From NCBI RefSeq assembly GCF_020381325.1, contig NZ_JAGSPI010000005.1, positions 62,001-126,000 of the forward strand: 64,000 nucleotides of DNA. The letters run 5' to 3'. Source of the stretch: Providencia vermicola (GTDB lineage Bacteria; Pseudomonadota; Gammaproteobacteria; Enterobacterales; Enterobacteriaceae). The notes beneath the pieces are model-generated. The model did no database searches, had not been told where the DNA came from, and worked only from the letters and a program-made list of their open reading frames with translations. Positions 31,600 to 40,837 of this stretch are shown one piece after another. The position numbers and the translations under genes were made by a program. Position 1 is the stretch's first letter, and each line of letters starts with the position of its first letter.

Positions 31600-31821
31600 A
31601 TGAGACATATTCCAGACCCTATATTTCCCCCCGTAGCTGAAAATATAAAAGCCAATCGGGAAGATGAACGTAAATCATTAATGAATCGTTATGCCGATCG
31701 TCAGCGCCAATTAGCCGACAAAGTATTAACAGAGAAATTAGATTATGCGCAAATTCATCAATTATTGATTGATGAAGCGGATAAATTCGAGTCACAGGCG
31801 GGAGATCTTAATTATGTCTGA
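31600..31821 (+). CDS. Small phage protein, unknown function
   Basis: A 73-aa charged helical protein (ERKSLMNRYADRQRQLADKV) ahead of a TraR-like gene and overlapping it by 8 bp. A protein of this kind precedes the zinc-finger gene in several P2-like phages. Function unknown. Confidence 0.6.
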   Translation: MRHIPDPIFPPVAENIKANREDERKSLMNRYADRQRQLADKVLTEKLDYAQIHQLLIDEADKFESQAGDLNYV

Positions 31822-32035
31822 TGTTATCGACCGCGCCAATGAACATGCGGCATTAGTGCTAGAACAGAATATCCAAGCTGCGAGGAAGCCAGCGAATAGA
31901 GTATCTGCGTTTGAATGTGAGAATTGTGATCACCCAATACCAGAAGCCCGTCGCCAAGCGGTTATTGGCTGCACCTTGTGTATTGACTGCCAAATTCTGT
32001 TTGAACTGAAAGAAAAACATTACCACAGCGTATGA
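31814..32035 (+). CDS. TraR/DksA-type C4 zinc-finger protein
   Basis: A 73-aa protein starting at ATG 31814 with a GGAG site. The zinc motif is C-x2-C in FECENCDHPIPEARRQ and C-x2-C in GCTLCIDCQ, the arrangement of TraR/DksA phage proteins. Such proteins can bind RNA polymerase and alter promoter choice. The frame continues upstream but the domain starts here. Confidence 0.85.
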   Translation: MSDVIDRANEHAALVLEQNIQAARKPANRVSAFECENCDHPIPEARRQAVIGCTLCIDCQILFELKEKHYHSV

Positions 32036-32112
32036 GAAATCATTTTCTGTAAGCAAATAAAAAGCACACAACCTGCGGGATAGACGCTGATTGTGTGCTC
32101 TAAGGTTATCAC

Positions 32113-34773
32113 ATGAAATCATATCATATTCAGGCGTTATTGCCTCGCCTTATACACGACTTTCAATTTAAAGAGCAAAATGGCTATTTGCGCCAAGGCG
32201 TGTGCCCGAATTGTAAGAAAAAAGAGCTATTTACCTCAATTGAAATTCCGTTTGTGTTGCGTTGTGGTCGTGAAAATAAATGTGGCGTAGAGTTGATTGT
32301 AAAAGAGATTTATCCCGATATATTTGATGACTGGTCAGCACACTATCCTAAGACGCAACAAGCTCCGAATGCAGCCGCAGATGCCTATTTACAACACGGC
32401 AGAGGGCTTGATATCGTCCCATTGAAAGGGTTGTATTCCGAGTCTAGCTATCATGCCAATGGGTTAGGTGCGGCAACGGTTAAATTTGCTTTACCCGAGG
32501 GAGCATACTGGGAGCGCATTATTGATAGGCCCTCGCGGTTTGATCGCAAAGCTAACTTTTTTGGTTCTTATAAAGGGCATTGGTGGACACTGCCGCAACA
32601 GGATTTAACCCAAGCCAAAGAGATTTGGCTAACGGAAGGCATTTTCGATGCCCTTAGCTTGATTCAAAATGGTATTGCGGCTGTATCGTTAATGACTTGC
32701 CATAATTATCCTGAAGTCGCGTTGAATGCGTTGAGAACTGCGCTAGGCAACAATAAAAAACCGTTGTTGGTTTGGGCGTTAGATAACGGTGCAGCTGGCG
32801 AACGTGCCATGAAAAAGTTTGTTGCCCGCAGTATCGATGATGGCTGGAAAGCCACGGCCGCGAGACCTGCTGAGAAAGAGTGTGGCAACGATTGGAATGA
32901 TTTGCACATGAAAGGCAAGCTAACGGAGCGTGATATTGTCCGTTATCGCTATTACGGTAAGTTGTTGTTAGCCTCAACCGCGTTTGAAAAGGCGCGTTTA
33001 ATGTTTAACTGGACGGAGCGTTCAGAGTTCGATTTTCAGCACGATAACCGGTTGTATTGGTTTAAGTTGGATCTCGATAAAATGATGAAAACCATTGAGC
33101 GTATTCATGATGCGGAACCCGATTTAGATGAAGATGAAGCCAGACAAAAAGCGGTTAAAGAGTCCGGTACGGTAGTTGAAATTGCCAATTGTTATCCTAC
33201 GCCGTTGTATTTCCAAAAGTCGGTTGAAACCGATGAATCATGGTACTACATGCGCGTCGATTTCCCTCGCCAGCCGCAAGTTAAAGCCACGTTTACCGCC
33301 TCACAGTTAACCAGTGCCAGTGAATTCAAAAAGCGTTTATTGCATGTGGCCAAAGGGGCGGTTTATACCGGCACAACTTTGCAATTGGACCGCATTTGCA
33401 AACAAGCCTTGCCGGATATCAAAGAGGTGATCACGCAAAATTATGTGGGTTATAACAAAGAGTATGGTGTGTATGTGTTTAATGATGTTGCGGTGCAGGA
33501 TGGTAAGTGTTTTACGTTAAATGAGGAAGATTATTTCTCTCTCAATAAGTTGGATATCAAGACGTTAAGCCTGAGCCCATCATTGGCCATTAATACCGAT
33601 TTTAGCCAATTTGATACCAGTTGGTTAAGTTCTCTTTGGGATGCGTTTGGCGCAAAAGGTTATGTGGTGCTGGCGTTCTGGTTGGGTTCGTTCTTTGCGG
33701 AGCAGATACGCAAGACCCATAAAAGCTACCCATTTTTAGAAATTTGCGGTGAGCCTGGTTCTGGTAAAAGTACGTTGATTGAGTTTTTATGGCGTTTATG
33801 CGGCCGTGCAGATTATGAGGGGTTCGATGCATCAAAATCGAGTGTTGCCGCTCGAGGACGAAATTTTTCACAGATAAGTAATTTGCCGGTGTGTTTAATT
33901 GAAAGTGATCGCGTGCAAGATAATGCAAAACTAAAAGCGTTTGATTGGGAAGAGCTAAAATCACTGTATAACGGCCGTGCGACGCGTTCACTAGGGGTTA
34001 AAAATAGCGGTAATGAGACCTACGAGCCGTTATTTAAAGGCAGTATTGTGATTGCACAGAATGCAGAGATTAACGCGTCACGTGCCGTTTTAGAACGAAT
34101 TATTCATCTTTATACCGATAAAGCGGAGCAAAGTGTTGAAACCCGTTATGCTGCCATTGCCCTTGAGCGTTATCCCATTGAAAAGTTATCTGGTTTTTTA
34201 CCAACTGTATTGATGAAAGAAGCGGCGATATTAAAGCAATACAATGAGCGCGTAGATGGTTTACAGGCGCAGTTATTTGCGGATAAGGCGATTAACCATG
34301 AGCGGATCGCCAAGAATCACGCACAGCTAATTGCATTGCTAGAAACGTTAGCGTTAGTTCTTCCCGTAAAAGCGGCACATATTCGCCAGACTCGTGACTT
34401 TATTATTGAGTTGGCTAAACAACGTGTCCAAGCGATCCAACTCGACCAGCCGCAAGTGATGGAGTTTTGGGAGCTGTTTGATTATTTGCACGATAACGAG
34501 GCCTTTGGTGTGAATCACAGTAGTGAAAAGGGTGTTTATGCGGTGAATTTTAATCATATTGCACAGGTAGCCAGTGAGTACCGCCAGTCTATGCAATTGA
34601 ATAACGATATTAAGAACTTATTGAAAGCGGGGCGAATGCGTAAGTTTGTGGGCGTTAAGACGGTGCGAAGTGTGGTAAACAGTCAGTTTAATAGCACGCT
34701 TGCGGTGGGGAGTACGCTTAAAAGACCGGAAGTGATTAAGTGCTGGGTGTTTCAAGAAAACAGTGAGAGTTAG
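32113..34773 (+). CDS. Toprim primase-helicase-like replication protein
   Basis: An 886-aa protein replacing the P2 gpA initiator. A zinc-binding module (C31, C34, C51, C57) is followed by a Toprim-like domain (IWLTEGIFDALSL about 174-187; D224 in LVWALDNG) and a C-terminal ATPase with Walker A GEPGSGKST (546-554), a DUF927-like helicase region. This is the architecture of primase-helicases of phages and satellites such as P4 alpha, though arranged differently. A repeat array follows that could be its origin. Confidence 0.8.
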   Translation: MKSYHIQALLPRLIHDFQFKEQNGYLRQGVCPNCKKKELFTSIEIPFVLRCGRENKCGVELIVKEIYPDIFDDWSAHYPKTQQAPNAAADAYLQHGRGLDIVPLKGLYSESSYHANGLGAATVKFALPEGAYWERIIDRPSRFDRKANFFGSYKGHWWTLPQQDLTQAKEIWLTEGIFDALSLIQNGIAAVSLMTCHNYPEVALNALRTALGNNKKPLLVWALDNGAAGERAMKKFVARSIDDGWKATAARPAEKECGNDWNDLHMKGKLTERDIVRYRYYGKLLLASTAFEKARLMFNWTERSEFDFQHDNRLYWFKLDLDKMMKTIERIHDAEPDLDEDEARQKAVKESGTVVEIANCYPTPLYFQKSVETDESWYYMRVDFPRQPQVKATFTASQLTSASEFKKRLLHVAKGAVYTGTTLQLDRICKQALPDIKEVITQNYVGYNKEYGVYVFNDVAVQDGKCFTLNEEDYFSLNKLDIKTLSLSPSLAINTDFSQFDTSWLSSLWDAFGAKGYVVLAFWLGSFFAEQIRKTHKSYPFLEICGEPGSGKSTLIEFLWRLCGRADYEGFDASKSSVAARGRNFSQISNLPVCLIESDRVQDNAKLKAFDWEELKSLYNGRATRSLGVKNSGNETYEPLFKGSIVIAQNAEINASRAVLERIIHLYTDKAEQSVETRYAAIALERYPIEKLSGFLPTVLMKEAAILKQYNERVDGLQAQLFADKAINHERIAKNHAQLIALLETLALVLPVKAAHIRQTRDFIIELAKQRVQAIQLDQPQVMEFWELFDYLHDNEAFGVNHSSEKGVYAVNFNHIAQVASEYRQSMQLNNDIKNLLKAGRMRKFVGVKTVRSVVNSQFNSTLAVGSTLKRPEVIKCWVFQENSES

Positions 34774-34794
34774 TTTCTCATCTACTCATCTATA

Positions 34795-34822
34795 GGCTGC
34801 CGATGTGCAGCCTTTCTTTTTC
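34795..34822 (+). terminator. Terminator of the replication gene
   Basis: AGGCTGC / GCAGCCT stem with a 6-nt loop and T-rich tail, about 20 bp after the stop. Confidence 0.75.
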
Positions 34823-34835
34823 CCCTTTATCATTC

Positions 34836-34931
34836 ATGCCGCAGGGGTGTTGGCTTCATTCATCACCCGAATCACATACATTTGTATGCTCATCGGGATG
34901 ATTTCATTTGCCGCCTACCTGCAACAAGAAT
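34836..34931 (+). other. Overlapping mini-ORFs (Ash/Icd-like remnant)
   Basis: Two overlapping short frames: ATG 34836 encodes 21 residues beginning MPQGCWLHSS, and another frame ending near 34930 encodes a hydrophobic stretch ITYICMLIGMISFAAYLQQE. Such overlapping mini-frames recur near Ash/Icd-like loci of enterobacterial phages and islands; this is from memory and not verified. Confidence 0.3.
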
Positions 34932-35047
34932 GATTGTGGGGAAATGACGTTAATAATAAGAATGTGGATATAAAATTAGAGCATGAAATAGGCATTATTT
35001 GGCATTTTTTATATAAATAGAGAATTTATGGGAGGGGTTCGGAAAGC

Positions 35048-35319
35048 GGTTACAATGGTTACAAAATTAAAACATCCTTATATCTTATTGATAATAAATA
35101 GAAATATAGGAATGGTAAAAGGTTACAAAGGGGTTACTTTGTGGTTACGTGTAACCGTTTTAAGAGGTTACAAATTAAAAACATAACTTATTGTTTTATA
35201 AGGATGTAACTTTTTAATACCTGTTTTGTAACCCGTTGTAACCAGTAAAAAGTTACAACGGAGTTGTTTTAAATCAGTGGGTTAGAGGTTGTTTTTGTGG
35301 AGTGTAACCGATGTAACCG
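35048..35319. repeat. GTTAC/GTAAC repeat array, candidate iterons
   Basis: Seven rightward (G)GTTAC copies (35048, 35057, 35121, 35132, 35143, 35166, 35252) and six inverted GTAAC(C) copies (35151, 35206, 35228, 35238, 35304, 35313) in 272 bp; chance would give about one. Neighbouring copies are 9-11 bp apart, one helical turn. It directly follows the replication gene and contains no open frame. Confidence 0.75.
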
Positions 35320-35338
35320 GTTTCCGAGAGTGGGCAAT

Positions 35339-36397
35339 CTATCCCTTTATCTGTTTTTTTATTAACTTTTCTAAGTTAGCAGGAACAAAAGGCATATAAT
35401 CAAAATCTAAGTAAATGATACGTTTTTGGTATATATTAGCTAAATCTACCTCTTTTTTTACCCATTCAGAGTCTAATAAATTCTGAGTGTTAACAAAAAT
35501 AACTAATGTTGATGACCTTAAATTAGTATAAATATTCTCTTGCCAATCTGAATTCTTTTCGCCATCTAAAATGTCAATATAGGTATCATATTTTTTTAAT
35601 TTAAATTTTGCTATATGTAATATTTCTTTTTGGATGCCATGTGGGAGTCTTGTTGTATAACCAATAAATATTTTTTCTTTTTTTCTATTAAAAATCCAAA
35701 AAAACACCCATATGGCTGAAACAATGATAAATTCAAAAAGAATAATAATTACCAATGACTTTTCTTTACTATATAAATATGTAAATAGGTCTATTGGACC
35801 CATATTTTGAGTTAACGTATGTATAGTAATGTTGATGTTTTCAGTATCAGTAAATGTTGAATAAAGAATATTTAACAACTCTTGGGTTGATGCTGTATAG
35901 AATCCCATGCTAGGGTGATACTCAATATAGAGAATGAAGCTTATTCTTAAATAGCCAGCAATAAGGAAAACAATCGAATATATTAAAAAGTACATAAGCA
36001 TTGATGAGTTAAATAGAGCTTTTGTTTTTTTTAGTTTAAATATTGGAGTATTTATTTTTTCTTCATTTAAAATAAGCTTTTCTTTTAAAATATTTTGTAT
36101 AAACCTATTTTTACGTTGATAATAGAACGAAATAGAATCACATAAGTGAAAGGTTACTGTAATTAGTAAAATAATACAAAGTGGAATTACGTATGAAAGA
36201 CTGTAGTGAAAAGACTCTTTTTTTGTAAACATAAAAGCTAAAACTATGCCTACAGTAGTAATGCATAATTTTTTATATTCAAAAGATGATTTACTGAGCT
36301 CAAGGACGGAGTTGTGTAATTCATTAATATCATTTAATTTTATTTGTTCCCGCATGTGAGTTGAGGGATTTGGAGTAACATGTTTTCTTTGGTTCAT
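35339..36397 (-). CDS. Membrane-anchored TIR-like domain protein, candidate phage defence
   Basis: A 352-aa protein. Four hydrophobic segments (about 44-58, 66-86, 131-158, 213-236) are followed by a cytosolic domain (about 242-345) resembling TIR: KIFIGYTTR as first strand, TNLRSSTLVIFVNTQNLLDSEW in the middle, and a W312-x3-E316 motif (EWVKKEVDLA) where TIR NADases have their catalytic glutamate. It lies at the P2 tin/old position beside a restriction system. NAD depletion on infection is an inference. Strongly AT-rich relative to phage core genes. Confidence 0.65.
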   Translation of the reverse strand: MNQRKHVTPNPSTHMREQIKLNDINELHNSVLELSKSSFEYKKLCITTVGIVLAFMFTKKESFHYSLSYVIPLCIILLITVTFHLCDSISFYYQRKNRFIQNILKEKLILNEEKINTPIFKLKKTKALFNSSMLMYFLIYSIVFLIAGYLRISFILYIEYHPSMGFYTASTQELLNILYSTFTDTENINITIHTLTQNMGPIDLFTYLYSKEKSLVIIILFEFIIVSAIWVFFWIFNRKKEKIFIGYTTRLPHGIQKEILHIAKFKLKKYDTYIDILDGEKNSDWQENIYTNLRSSTLVIFVNTQNLLDSEWVKKEVDLANIYQKRIIYLDFDYMPFVPANLEKLIKKQIKG

Positions 36398-36694
36398 ATA
36401 TGAAAATCACAGTAAATTTATTAATATTAAATTAATTATATTATAAATATTAGAAAAAGTAGATAAGAGATAAAGTGTGTTATTAAGTAGCTTTGTGAGA
36501 AATTAGCTAATTAGGCTGAGAATATCCCCATAAAATCCAATACATATTGTAAGTGAGTGAAGTAATGAGATAGGAGGTTACATAACATTTTTCATGTTCA
36601 CAGCAAAGCATTCCTTGCTGTCGGAACCATGTAGTTATGTTATGATTCTTTTCGTTAAAATTAATGCATTAATTATTAAAAGAGAAAAATCATA
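36398..36694. promoter_or_regulatory. Divergent promoter region between TIR-like gene and restriction gene
   Basis: Very AT-rich gene-free DNA. AACCATG at 36625-36631 is a partial copy of the 12-bp motif repeated between the restriction and methylase genes, possibly a further methylase-regulator site. Confidence 0.4.
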
Positions 36695-37417
36695 ATGTCT
36701 TTTTTAGAATACATATCTGATGAAGATTTAATCAAAGAAGTAAAGTATCTGTTGGATAAGGCCGTAGAAAAAAGGCAAGATGCTGAAAAATCATTCAATA
36801 AAAATGTCATTGACCCATTTGGTGCCTTGTTTGAAGCCTCTGATTTTAAAAGCCATGAAGAGTGGCGTAATTCTGAAATGGCTAGACAGTGTCAAAAAAC
36901 TATTCAAAATCATGTTGGAACTTTTCACCAAAGAGTCTTGGGCTATGTGGACGGCTGGGAAGATTTAGGAACTGGCGGTATCGTCGATTTGATTAACCGT
37001 GAAAAGAAAATTATTGCAGAATCAAAAAACAAATTTAACACTGTAACTGGAGGAAGTCTTTCTGGAGTGTATCATTCTTTAGATGCTCAAGTATCTCCTA
37101 AGCATAGTCAATTCAAAGATTTTACAGCTTACTTTGTTAATATTATCCCTAAAAAACCTATTCGCTATGACGAACCTTTTACTCCATCGAATAAAGATAC
37201 AGGTGCTAGATGTCCTGTAAATCCTCTAATCAGAATTATTGATGGTGCAAGTTTTTATCATATTGTGACAGGGAGAGAGGACGCTTTAAAAGAGCTGCAT
37301 GAAGCCTTACCTAAAGTTATCGAAACCGTTTATCAGCAATTTTACGGGCAAAAAGATTTTGCGATTCCTGATGTTGAATTGTTTATGAGTTATTTTACTG
37401 AGGCGTACGGAAAATAA
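36695..37417 (+). CDS. Type II restriction endonuclease, Eco47II/Sau96I type (predicted GGNCC)
   Basis: A 240-aa protein of the size and character of the Eco47II-family endonucleases (SDEDLIKEVKYLLDKAV at the start; AYFVNIIPKKPIRYDEPFTP in the centre; INREKKI and DGASFYHIVTGREDAL). The family assignment rests on recognition and on the adjacent C5 methylase. Cleavage at GGNCC is inferred. It is 77 bp upstream of the methylase gene, same strand. Confidence 0.75.
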   Translation: MSFLEYISDEDLIKEVKYLLDKAVEKRQDAEKSFNKNVIDPFGALFEASDFKSHEEWRNSEMARQCQKTIQNHVGTFHQRVLGYVDGWEDLGTGGIVDLINREKKIIAESKNKFNTVTGGSLSGVYHSLDAQVSPKHSQFKDFTAYFVNIIPKKPIRYDEPFTPSNKDTGARCPVNPLIRIIDGASFYHIVTGREDALKELHEALPKVIETVYQQFYGQKDFAIPDVELFMSYFTEAYGK

Positions 37418-37474
37418 CCATGATCAATGTTTGACTTTTGATATGACTATATATACAGTTGTAACCATGATCAA
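37416..37474. promoter_or_regulatory. Duplicated 12-bp operator candidate between R and M genes
   Basis: AACCATGATCAA occurs twice on the same strand, at 37416-37427 (over the restriction gene stop) and 37463-37474, 47 bp apart and just upstream of the methylase. The methylase carries its own N-terminal helix-turn-helix, so these are likely autoregulatory sites balancing M against R. Confidence 0.6.
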
Positions 37475-37494
37475 GATTATCAGGAATCACTACT

Positions 37495-38769
37495 ATGCTA
37501 CAAGATGAATTTTCTATCGCTGAAGTTGCAGACCTTTTAGGTGTAACAAAAGAGACCTTAAGGCGTTGGGATTCAAGTAAAAAATTAAAATCTAAACGTA
37601 ATCCTGATAATAACTACCGTTACTACGAAAAAGAACAACTTATGCAGTTCGAACAAATTCAAGCACTTTATAAAAGTAATTGGGATCATGAATTGCAAAC
37701 TAAGCCAGTTAAAAAATTTACTGTATTAGAGCTCTTTGCAGGTGCGGGTGGTATGGCTTTAGGTTTGGAAAAAGCCGGTCTATCGGCCGTCATGCTAAAT
37801 GAAATTGATAAACATGCTTGTAATACACTACGTTTAAACAGACCTGATTGGAATGTTGTTGAAGGGGATGTTGCTGGTATCGATTTTTCGCAATATAAAG
37901 ATAAGGTTGATGTCTTAGCCGGAGGTTTTCCTTGTCAGGCATTTTCTTATGCAGGGAAAAAAATGGGTTTTGAAGATACTAGAGGAACCTTATTTTTTGA
38001 ATTCGCAAGAGCAGTGCAGGAAGTACAACCAAAAATATTATTAGCAGAAAATGTTAGAGGTTTACTAAATCATGACGATGGAAAAACCTTACAAACGATA
38101 GTTAATGCTATTGATGAAATTGGTTATTCATTGATTGACCCTAAAGTGCTGAAAGCTATTTTTTATCAGGTACCCCAAAAGCGTGAAAGACTTATTTTGG
38201 TAGCAATTCGAAAAGATTTGGTTGATTCGATTGTATATGATTGGCCATCACCTTATCACAAAGTCATGACAATGCGTGATGCATTGAAGGCGGGTGAGTT
38301 GTTTGAGACCGATGTACCTAAGTCAGATGGCCAAAAATATCCTAAGAGAAAACAAGAAATTTTATCTTTGGTACCTCAAGGCGGATATTGGCGCGATCTT
38401 CCTGAAGAATTACAGAAAGAATACATGCAGAAAAGTTATTATCTAGGAGGTGGTAAAACTGGTATGGCAAGGCGTTTATCATGGGATGAACCGAGTCTAA
38501 CATTAACGTGTTCCCCAGCTCAGAAGCAGACAGAACGCTGTCACCCTGAAGAAACGCGTCCATTAGCAGTAAGAGAATACGCACGTATTCAAACGTTTCC
38601 TGACAATTGGGAGTTTTCAGGGCCGATGACGGCTAAGTATAAGCAAATTGGTAATGCTGTCCCTGTTAATTTATCATATGCAATAGGGCGTTCTTTAGTA
38701 CGAGCACTTAATAGCTTAGAACAAAAAGAAGCTATCAACAGCAGCGATAAAGCACTTCTTTCCGCATAA
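37495..38769 (+). CDS. C5-cytosine DNA methyltransferase with N-terminal regulatory HTH
   Basis: A 424-aa protein. A MerR-like helix-turn-helix (FSIAEVADLLGVTKETLRRWDSS, about 6-28) precedes the methylase. Motif I is LELFAGAGGMALG (79-90), the catalytic cysteine is C147 in GGFPCQAFS (motif IV), motif VI is ENVRG (185-189), motif VIII is QKRERL, and the C-terminus has IGNAVPV (motif X region). It protects the host from the upstream nuclease. The HTH probably represses its own gene, as in other regulatory methylases. Confidence 0.9.
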   Translation: MLQDEFSIAEVADLLGVTKETLRRWDSSKKLKSKRNPDNNYRYYEKEQLMQFEQIQALYKSNWDHELQTKPVKKFTVLELFAGAGGMALGLEKAGLSAVMLNEIDKHACNTLRLNRPDWNVVEGDVAGIDFSQYKDKVDVLAGGFPCQAFSYAGKKMGFEDTRGTLFFEFARAVQEVQPKILLAENVRGLLNHDDGKTLQTIVNAIDEIGYSLIDPKVLKAIFYQVPQKRERLILVAIRKDLVDSIVYDWPSPYHKVMTMRDALKAGELFETDVPKSDGQKYPKRKQEILSLVPQGGYWRDLPEELQKEYMQKSYYLGGGKTGMARRLSWDEPSLTLTCSPAQKQTERCHPEETRPLAVREYARIQTFPDNWEFSGPMTAKYKQIGNAVPVNLSYAIGRSLVRALNSLEQKEAINSSDKALLSA

Positions 38770-38784
38770 ATTTGATTGTTGTAT

Positions 38785-38817
38785 ATACCGCATTATTTGA
38801 AATGATGCGGTATTTTT
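38785..38817 (+). terminator. Terminator of the restriction-modification genes
   Basis: A 9-bp stem ATACCGCAT / ATGCGGTAT with an 11-nt loop and a T5 run, 15 bp after the methylase stop and ahead of the convergent NTPase gene. Confidence 0.8.
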
Positions 38818-38840
38818 CTGTTATGATTATTTAGCTATGT

Positions 38841-40652
38841 CTAAAGAAAAGTAAATAGATGATTTTCTAATACTGTTTTTACTTTTAGTTTTTCGAAATT
38901 TGATATTTCTTTTTCATCTTTAATTATGGATTGTATTGTTTTAACAATCCTTTCTATAGAGTTATTTTCATTTTTTCTTATTTCAAATACACTATTGTAG
39001 GTTCTTGACCTTAATAAAATAATAAATTCACATAAAAGTTCAACGTCTATTCTTAGTATTTCATATATTTCTTTTTTTTCTATCGTATTCAGAATTTCAT
39101 CTTTCACAAGTGACAGTTCTGAATTCTTAAATGAGTTTATTTCTTTGAATTTATACTCTTTAAATAATTTTTTTATTTTATCTTCTATCGTTGATTCAAG
39201 TGTTCGGTTTTCATTAGATATATGGTTTGATAAAAATTCAAACATCTCAATAAGTAACTCATTTTCTCCGTTCTTTAATTTTATGTTTTTTAAGTAAATT
39301 TTTCTAGCTCTATTTTCTAATATATTTTCTTTTTGTTGTTTACTTAATTCTTTTATTTTTGTTTTTGCTTTTTCTTTGAAAGTGTCCAGATTGAAAATTG
39401 AAGGAGGTAATGCGTTGTGGGCTTGAAAAAATGATAATGAGTCTATGTTTGTAAACAAATCACCTAAATTAGTTTCTTTTTCCAATAAATCTAAGCTTTT
39501 ATTAATTAATATGTTAAAGGTTTCTTTATTAACATTTTCAATGTGTGACAACTCGAACCATGGTTTATCTTTATTTCGGTCTTTGTAAAAGTATGAACTT
39601 GATTGTATTTCGTTCTTTAGGTTTTTGAAATTAACGGCATTTCCTTGAATTATATCAATCCAATAATTTTTAGGGATAATTAAATTATTATAGTTTATGT
39701 TGGCTTTTATAAATAGGTTTTGTAGTGAATTTTTTTCATTTGATTGGGCATCCGTGCCTAATAATAGTTCTATAGTGTCTCTTTTTTCTTTATAATGAAC
39801 GAAGAGAATAGAAAATATAGTTGTAAATTCCTTGAAGAAACCTTCATTATTAAAGAAGCTATTTCCAATGCTAGTTATGTAATATTTCAATTCGTTTAAA
39901 ATAAAACGTAATGTTCTTAAGTTATTACTTCCAGTGTGTTTGAATGATTCTAGTATTATTTTTTTGTTTTTATTGAATTTTGTTTTCCATTCAGGTTTAT
40001 ATTCACTTATTATTGAATCAAATGCATGCTCAGTTTGGCTTGGCATTTTTAATTCCCTAAAAAAAACTTTTTCTTTGAAATTAATATAATCTTCACTGTT
40101 ATTATTATTGTTTATTATTATATCATTACAAATGCATATTGTTTTGCAATCAAATGAAATGGCTATATTGTTAATGTAGCCTAACAGTATTTTATAATCA
40201 ATGTTAGATCTTTCTAGATCATCGAGAATAATTATTGTTTTTTTATCTTTCATTTTTTCTTCGTAAATTAAACGATCTTTCTTATCTGAATATTTGATTT
40301 TATATTCTTTAATGTAACTTATTAGTGTGGGTGGCACGCCTATGGTTTCAACACCAGCATCTAGTGCCATATTTAATATTAATTTATGGATTTTTATTAG
40401 ATCATTTTCATGCTTATATGTGAGTTTGGTTTTTATGGCTTCATCGAGAGCTGACAGGCTTGTGATGCCAAATAGACTAATAATATGGTGGTTATAACTA
40501 CTGTTTTTTTTGCTAAAGAAATTTTTAATAAAATAACTCTTACCAATCCCCCATTCTCCATTTAGTAATAATACATGGTCGTTAGATGAGTCAGAATTAC
40601 AAAAGTTGGCAAGTCTTTCATTTAGTTGTTCAATCACTAGTTCATTTTTCAT
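38841..40652 (-). CDS. KAP-like P-loop NTPase, candidate phage defence
   Basis: A 603-aa soluble protein. Walker A is GEWGIGKS (32-39), and Walker B TIIILDDLERS (139-149) has two acidic residues followed by ERS, typical of KAP/STAND-type NTPases. The rest is helical, asparagine- and lysine-rich and without recognised motifs. AT content is extreme compared with the adjacent portal gene, suggesting recent transfer. KAP NTPases include PifA, which excludes T7. Location at the P2 old/tin site supports defence, but this is inference. Confidence 0.65.
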   Translation of the reverse strand: MKNELVIEQLNERLANFCNSDSSNDHVLLLNGEWGIGKSYFIKNFFSKKNSSYNHHIISLFGITSLSALDEAIKTKLTYKHENDLIKIHKLILNMALDAGVETIGVPPTLISYIKEYKIKYSDKKDRLIYEEKMKDKKTIIILDDLERSNIDYKILLGYINNIAISFDCKTICICNDIIINNNNNSEDYINFKEKVFFRELKMPSQTEHAFDSIISEYKPEWKTKFNKNKKIILESFKHTGSNNLRTLRFILNELKYYITSIGNSFFNNEGFFKEFTTIFSILFVHYKEKRDTIELLLGTDAQSNEKNSLQNLFIKANINYNNLIIPKNYWIDIIQGNAVNFKNLKNEIQSSSYFYKDRNKDKPWFELSHIENVNKETFNILINKSLDLLEKETNLGDLFTNIDSLSFFQAHNALPPSIFNLDTFKEKAKTKIKELSKQQKENILENRARKIYLKNIKLKNGENELLIEMFEFLSNHISNENRTLESTIEDKIKKLFKEYKFKEINSFKNSELSLVKDEILNTIEKKEIYEILRIDVELLCEFIILLRSRTYNSVFEIRKNENNSIERIVKTIQSIIKDEKEISNFEKLKVKTVLENHLFTFL

Positions 40653-40837
40653 AAATAGTATCCATTTTAAATTTAAAAGTAATTATTATAATAGGCATTC
40701 ATTTTAGTTAAAATATATATTTATTCTGCATTAAATTGCACAAATTTAACGCTAACTGATTTGCTACACTTAGACTGTACTGGCGCGGGTTTCGGTACTC
40801 CGTACACCTGCACAAAATCCCACCCCTTTTGTGTGCG

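Noticed and set aside
35048-35319. CRISPR-like reading of the GTTAC repeats
   Set aside because: Repeats are 5-7 bp in both orientations without uniform spacers or cas genes.
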